Assembly (NCBI GenBank): GCA_900770895.1
Contig: CAAGMF010000156.1
Span: 1 to 7,794, forward strand
Direction: 5' to 3'
DNA from: an uncultured Mitsuokella sp.
Lineage (GTDB): Bacteria > Bacillota > Negativicutes > Selenomonadales > Selenomonadaceae
DNA length: 7,794 nt
The position numbers and the translations under genes were made by a program. The notes below the pieces were generated by a model. That model worked only from the letters and a program-made list of their open reading frames with translations. It was not told where the DNA came from and did no database searches. Numbering within the stretch: the first letter of the stretch is position 1; each line of letters opens with the position of its first letter. This document shows, piece after piece, positions 6,135-7,794 of the stretch.

Positions 6135-7271
6135 TCACTCACGACTCAGCATCAGGGCCAATACGAGGCGGGTAGCAGCGAGGAGATCGGACTCGGTGAT
6201 ATATTCGTGTACAGAGTGGCAGTCCGTCATGCCACAGGCGAGGACGATACCGGTGAGTCCATGCTGCGTGAGGCGGTTCTGGTCGCTGCCGCCGAAGCTG
6301 GCCTCGGGGCGGGGCGTGAGACCAGTAGCGCGGCAGGCGGACTCGAAGCGCTTGATAGCTGGAGCCTTGTCGGGGGTGCGGTAGGCACGGCAACCGATGC
6401 GCGTCGTGAAGGTGATCTCGCCACCGTACTTCTGCGCTGCCGTGGCGAAGGTAGACCGCATCTTTTCAATCTGGGCAAGTGCGAGCTCGTGATCGTAGCT
6501 GCGGACCTCGCCGGTCACGCGACAGCTTTCGGGGACATTGTTCGTATTCGTGCCGCCATGAATCTCGCCGACATTCGCAGTCGTGTTGGGCGCTACATGG
6601 CCGAGATTGAGGGCGGCTATGGCCTCAGCGGCAATGCGGATGGCATGGATGCCAGCTTCGGGAGTAAAGCCAGCATGAGCAGCGCGCCCCTTGATCTGCA
6701 CATCGAACGATATGATAGACGGCGCCTGATAGAGGTAGGTACCGATGGGGCCGCTCGCGTCGAGAACATAGGACTCGCGGGCCGCTATCTGCGTGAAGTC
6801 AAAGAACTCGCTACCGACATCATAGAGCTCCTCGGCATAGGTAAAGAGGAGCTCTAGCGGACGACGCTCTGCGACGGGGACTTCGAGGTAAAGCTCGAGC
6901 GCGCTGAGTATCTCAGTCAGCCCGGCGAGATCATCGGCGCCGAGCACCGTGGTGCCGTCGCTCGTAATGCGACCATCGTCATGTACGACGGCCTTTTTCC
7001 CGCAGGCCGGAGCAACAGAGTCGAGGTGCGCCGAGAAAAGCAGTGGCGGGAGATCGAGCCCGCCTGGTACGCGCACGAAGATGTTCCCGGCGTCTCCCCC
7101 CGTGCGGTGGTATGTCTCATCCTCGTGCGGAACGAGGCCGAGCTGGCGCAGCCGCCTGAGCAGCTCGTCAGCCATGGCCCGTTCGTGCAGCGCGGCATTG
7201 TCGATGGGCACGAGTGCGAGGAATGTCTGTACTATTTTTTCCTGATCCAGCTTAGCGATGATTTCGTTCAT
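6135..7271 (-). CDS. PepT-like M20 family metallopeptidase
   Basis: The predicted protein is 378 aa, cytosolic, with no signal peptide. Metal-site motifs of the M20 family appear in order: H82 and D84 in FSAHLDSVAP, bridging D113 in LGADDLAGL, catalytic base E147 with E148 in TYAEELYDVGS, D171 in VLDASGP, and the last ligand probably H352 in MTDCHSVHEYI. A dimerisation domain spans about 185-290, including KGRAAHAGFTPEAGIHA and the HGGTNTNNVP segment. The SFGGSDQNRL stretch (325-333) is also typical. The family (PepT-like, often called peptidase T2) hydrolyses small peptides, probably with two zinc or cobalt ions. The start at 7271 is chosen because AGGAG lies 7 nt before it. The in-frame ATG at 7292 is upstream of that site and has none of its own. 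A strong promoter lies at 7347-7376. No terminator is visible before the EF-G paralogue 133 nt downstream. Confidence 0.92.
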   Translation of the reverse strand: MNEIIAKLDQEKIVQTFLALVPIDNAALHERAMADELLRRLRQLGLVPHEDETYHRTGGDAGNIFVRVPGGLDLPPLLFSAHLDSVAPACGKKAVVHDDGRITSDGTTVLGADDLAGLTEILSALELYLEVPVAERRPLELLFTYAEELYDVGSEFFDFTQIAARESYVLDASGPIGTYLYQAPSIISFDVQIKGRAAHAGFTPEAGIHAIRIAAEAIAALNLGHVAPNTTANVGEIHGGTNTNNVPESCRVTGEVRSYDHELALAQIEKMRSTFATAAQKYGGEITFTTRIGCRAYRTPDKAPAIKRFESACRATGLTPRPEASFGGSDQNRLTQHGLTGIVLACGMTDCHSVHEYITESDLLAATRLVLALMLSRE

Positions 7272-7278
7272 GGTATCA

Positions 7279-7283
7279 CTCCT
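7279..7283 (-). promoter_or_regulatory. Shine-Dalgarno site that fixes the PepT-like start
   Basis: AGGAG on the minus strand ends 7 nt before the ATG at 7271. It falls inside the longer reading from the ATG at 7292, which argues against that upstream start. Confidence 0.85.
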
Positions 7284-7339
7284 ATAAAGCATCCTAGCAG
7301 AGAGGCTTTCATTTTAGGCTTTTCTTTTGATTCCGCTTG

Positions 7340-7348
7340 TGGTATGAT
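7340..7348 (+). promoter_or_regulatory. Extended -10 promoter candidate of the C39-like gene
   Basis: TGG followed by TATGAT (7343-7348) is an extended -10 element matching consensus at 5 of 6 positions in the hexamer. No good -35 is seen 16-18 nt upstream. Start of transcription is expected near 7355, giving a leader of about 75 nt. It shares bases 7347-7348 with the opposing -10 of the PepT-like gene, so the two promoters probably exclude each other. Confidence 0.45.
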
Positions 7349-7376
7349 TATATCACATATAGGAACGCTATGTAAA
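7347..7376 (-). promoter_or_regulatory. Extended -10 promoter of the PepT-like gene
   Basis: On the minus strand, TTTACA (plus 7371-7376; 5 of 6 to consensus) and a perfect TATAAT (plus 7347-7352) are 18 nt apart. The -10 is preceded by TGA (plus 7353-7355), giving the extended form TGNTATAAT. Transcription should start near 7340, leaving a leader of about 69 nt before the ATG at 7271. Confidence 0.75.
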
Positions 7377-7388
7377 TATTGTATACAT
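7370..7388. promoter_or_regulatory. Imperfect 19-nt palindrome, possible operator
   Basis: ATGTAAATATTGTATACAT pairs at 7 of 9 symmetric positions around base 7379, with perfect ATGTA/TACAT ends. It covers the -35 box of the PepT-like promoter and lies just after the predicted start site of the C39-like gene, a position from which a bound repressor could affect both. I cannot match it to a known regulator with confidence. Confidence 0.3.
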
Positions 7389-7396
7389 GAATATGC

Positions 7397-7411
7397 GCTG
7401 GCAAGACCAGC
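7397..7411 (+). other. Small leader hairpin before the C39-like gene
   Basis: GCTGG-CAAGA-CCAGC can form a 5-bp, 5-nt-loop hairpin that ends 5 nt before the Shine-Dalgarno GGGAG (7417-7421). It is too small to call a riboswitch or attenuator and may be chance. Confidence 0.25.
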
Positions 7412-7429
7412 TGGACGGGAGTGATCGGC

Positions 7430-7794
7430 ATGAAGACGCCGCTGCAATATCAGATATCGGAGTATGACTGTGGGCCAGCCTCGCTGCAGAATGCCCTGCG
7501 CTTCCTATTCGAGCGCGAGGAGGTACCACCAGAGATTATTCGCAACATCATGCTCTACTGCCTCGATGGCTTTGACCGCCTCGGCCGGCCGGGCTGTGCC
7601 GGTACGTCGCATACGGCGATGCTGTTCCTGAGCCACTGGCTGACAGGCTACGGCGAGGTCAGCGAACTGCCGCTCGTGACGCAGTATGTGACGGGGCGGC
7701 GCGTGAACATGCGCGCCGACGGACTCGTGCTCGACGCGCTGCATCGGCACGGCGTGGCTGTCGTCCGACTCTGGCTCGAGGAAGTCGAACACTA
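7430..7794 (+). CDS. C39-like papain-fold cysteine peptidase, N-terminal part
   Basis: An open frame begins at ATG 7430 and runs unbroken off the right edge (121 complete codons). GGGAG at 7417-7421 lies 8 nt before the start. The protein opens MKTPLQYQISEYDCGPASLQNALRFLF. Q8-X5-C14 with DCGPASL is the oxyanion Gln and nucleophile Cys signature of C39-type peptidases. The last complete residues are EVEH, where H121 is placed to be the catalytic His of the usual EHYVLL-type segment. The catalytic Asp and everything after lie off the window. There is no signal peptide or membrane segment in the visible part, so a cytosolic domain is likely. C39 domains fused to ABC exporters cut double-glycine leaders. 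Whether this one carries a transporter cannot be seen here. I recall similar stand-alone proteins in Clostridia and Negativicutes, without known function. The gene lies divergent to the PepT-like gene. Confidence 0.8.
   Translation, partial: MKTPLQYQISEYDCGPASLQNALRFLFEREEVPPEIIRNIMLYCLDGFDRLGRPGCAGTSHTAMLFLSHWLTGYGEVSELPLVTQYVTGRRVNMRADGLVLDALHRHGVAVVRLWLEEVEH

Noticed and set aside
5441..6175. Plus-strand frame of 244 aa antisense to the EF-G GTPase domain
   Set aside because: No recognisable family, no start signal, and it crosses the EF-G start and spacer.
6111..6857. Plus-strand frame of 248 aa antisense to the PepT-like gene
   Set aside because: Shadow of a real M20 peptidase gene; no ribosome binding site or family signature.
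7387..7467. 26-codon frame starting ATGAATATG that overlaps the C39-like start, as a possible leader peptide
   Set aside because: It has no Shine-Dalgarno site, its sequence is unremarkable, and it ends by chance inside the C39-like gene.
7505..7792. Minus-strand 95-aa frame at the right end
   Set aside because: It is antisense to the C39-like frame, which has a proper start, Shine-Dalgarno site and catalytic signature.
1..7794. CRISPR arrays, insertion sequences, integrase or attachment sites at the tRNA genes
   Set aside because: No spaced direct repeats, transposase or integrase frames, or duplicated tRNA ends were seen in the window.

Overview
The window is G+C-rich bacterial chromosome. 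Gene content and codon use suggest a member of the Firmicutes, and the EF-G paralogue, PepT-like peptidase and C39-like protein together look most like a Negativicute of the Selenomonas/Mitsuokella type. That placement is inferred from recalled family resemblance, not from a search. The G+C-rich genes are separated by A+T-rich spacers with clear Shine-Dalgarno sites and sigma70-type promoters.

Layout, left to right. (1) Positions 1-209, minus strand: a tRNA-Asp(GTC)/tRNA-Gly(GCC) pair driven by a perfect TTGACA-17-TATAAT promoter. The tRNA-Gly is cut by the window edge and carries C instead of T at T-loop position 55. (2) Positions 322-3752, plus strand: three closely spaced genes that probably form an operon. 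They encode an exported SIMPL-domain (YggE-like) protein, a membrane acyltransferase of the acyltransferase-3 family, and an APC-superfamily amino acid permease of the CAT/YfnA type. (3) Positions 3753-3922: a convergent spacer with a strong 13-bp hairpin whose T-rich tail serves the minus strand. (4) Positions 3923-6001, minus: an EF-G paralogue with altered GTPase motifs but an intact domain IV. (5) Positions 6135-7271, minus: a PepT-like M20 metallopeptidase, upstream of the EF-G paralogue and possibly co-transcribed with it. (6) Positions 7272-7429: a divergent promoter region with two overlapping extended -10 elements and an imperfect 19-nt palindrome. (7) Positions 7430-7794, plus: the 5' part of a C39-like papain-fold cysteine peptidase gene, open at the window edge.

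The genes do not form one obvious pathway. The plus-strand trio is envelope-related (exported protein, surface-polymer acylation, amino acid uptake). The minus-strand pair is cytosolic (translation, peptide breakdown). Most of the window is ordinary housekeeping or accessory chromosome, and I do not see a convincing undescribed multi-gene system. The most unusual points are the C55 tRNA-Gly, the DTPGY-type EF-G, the compact divergent promoter between the two peptidase genes, and the stand-alone C39-like protein.
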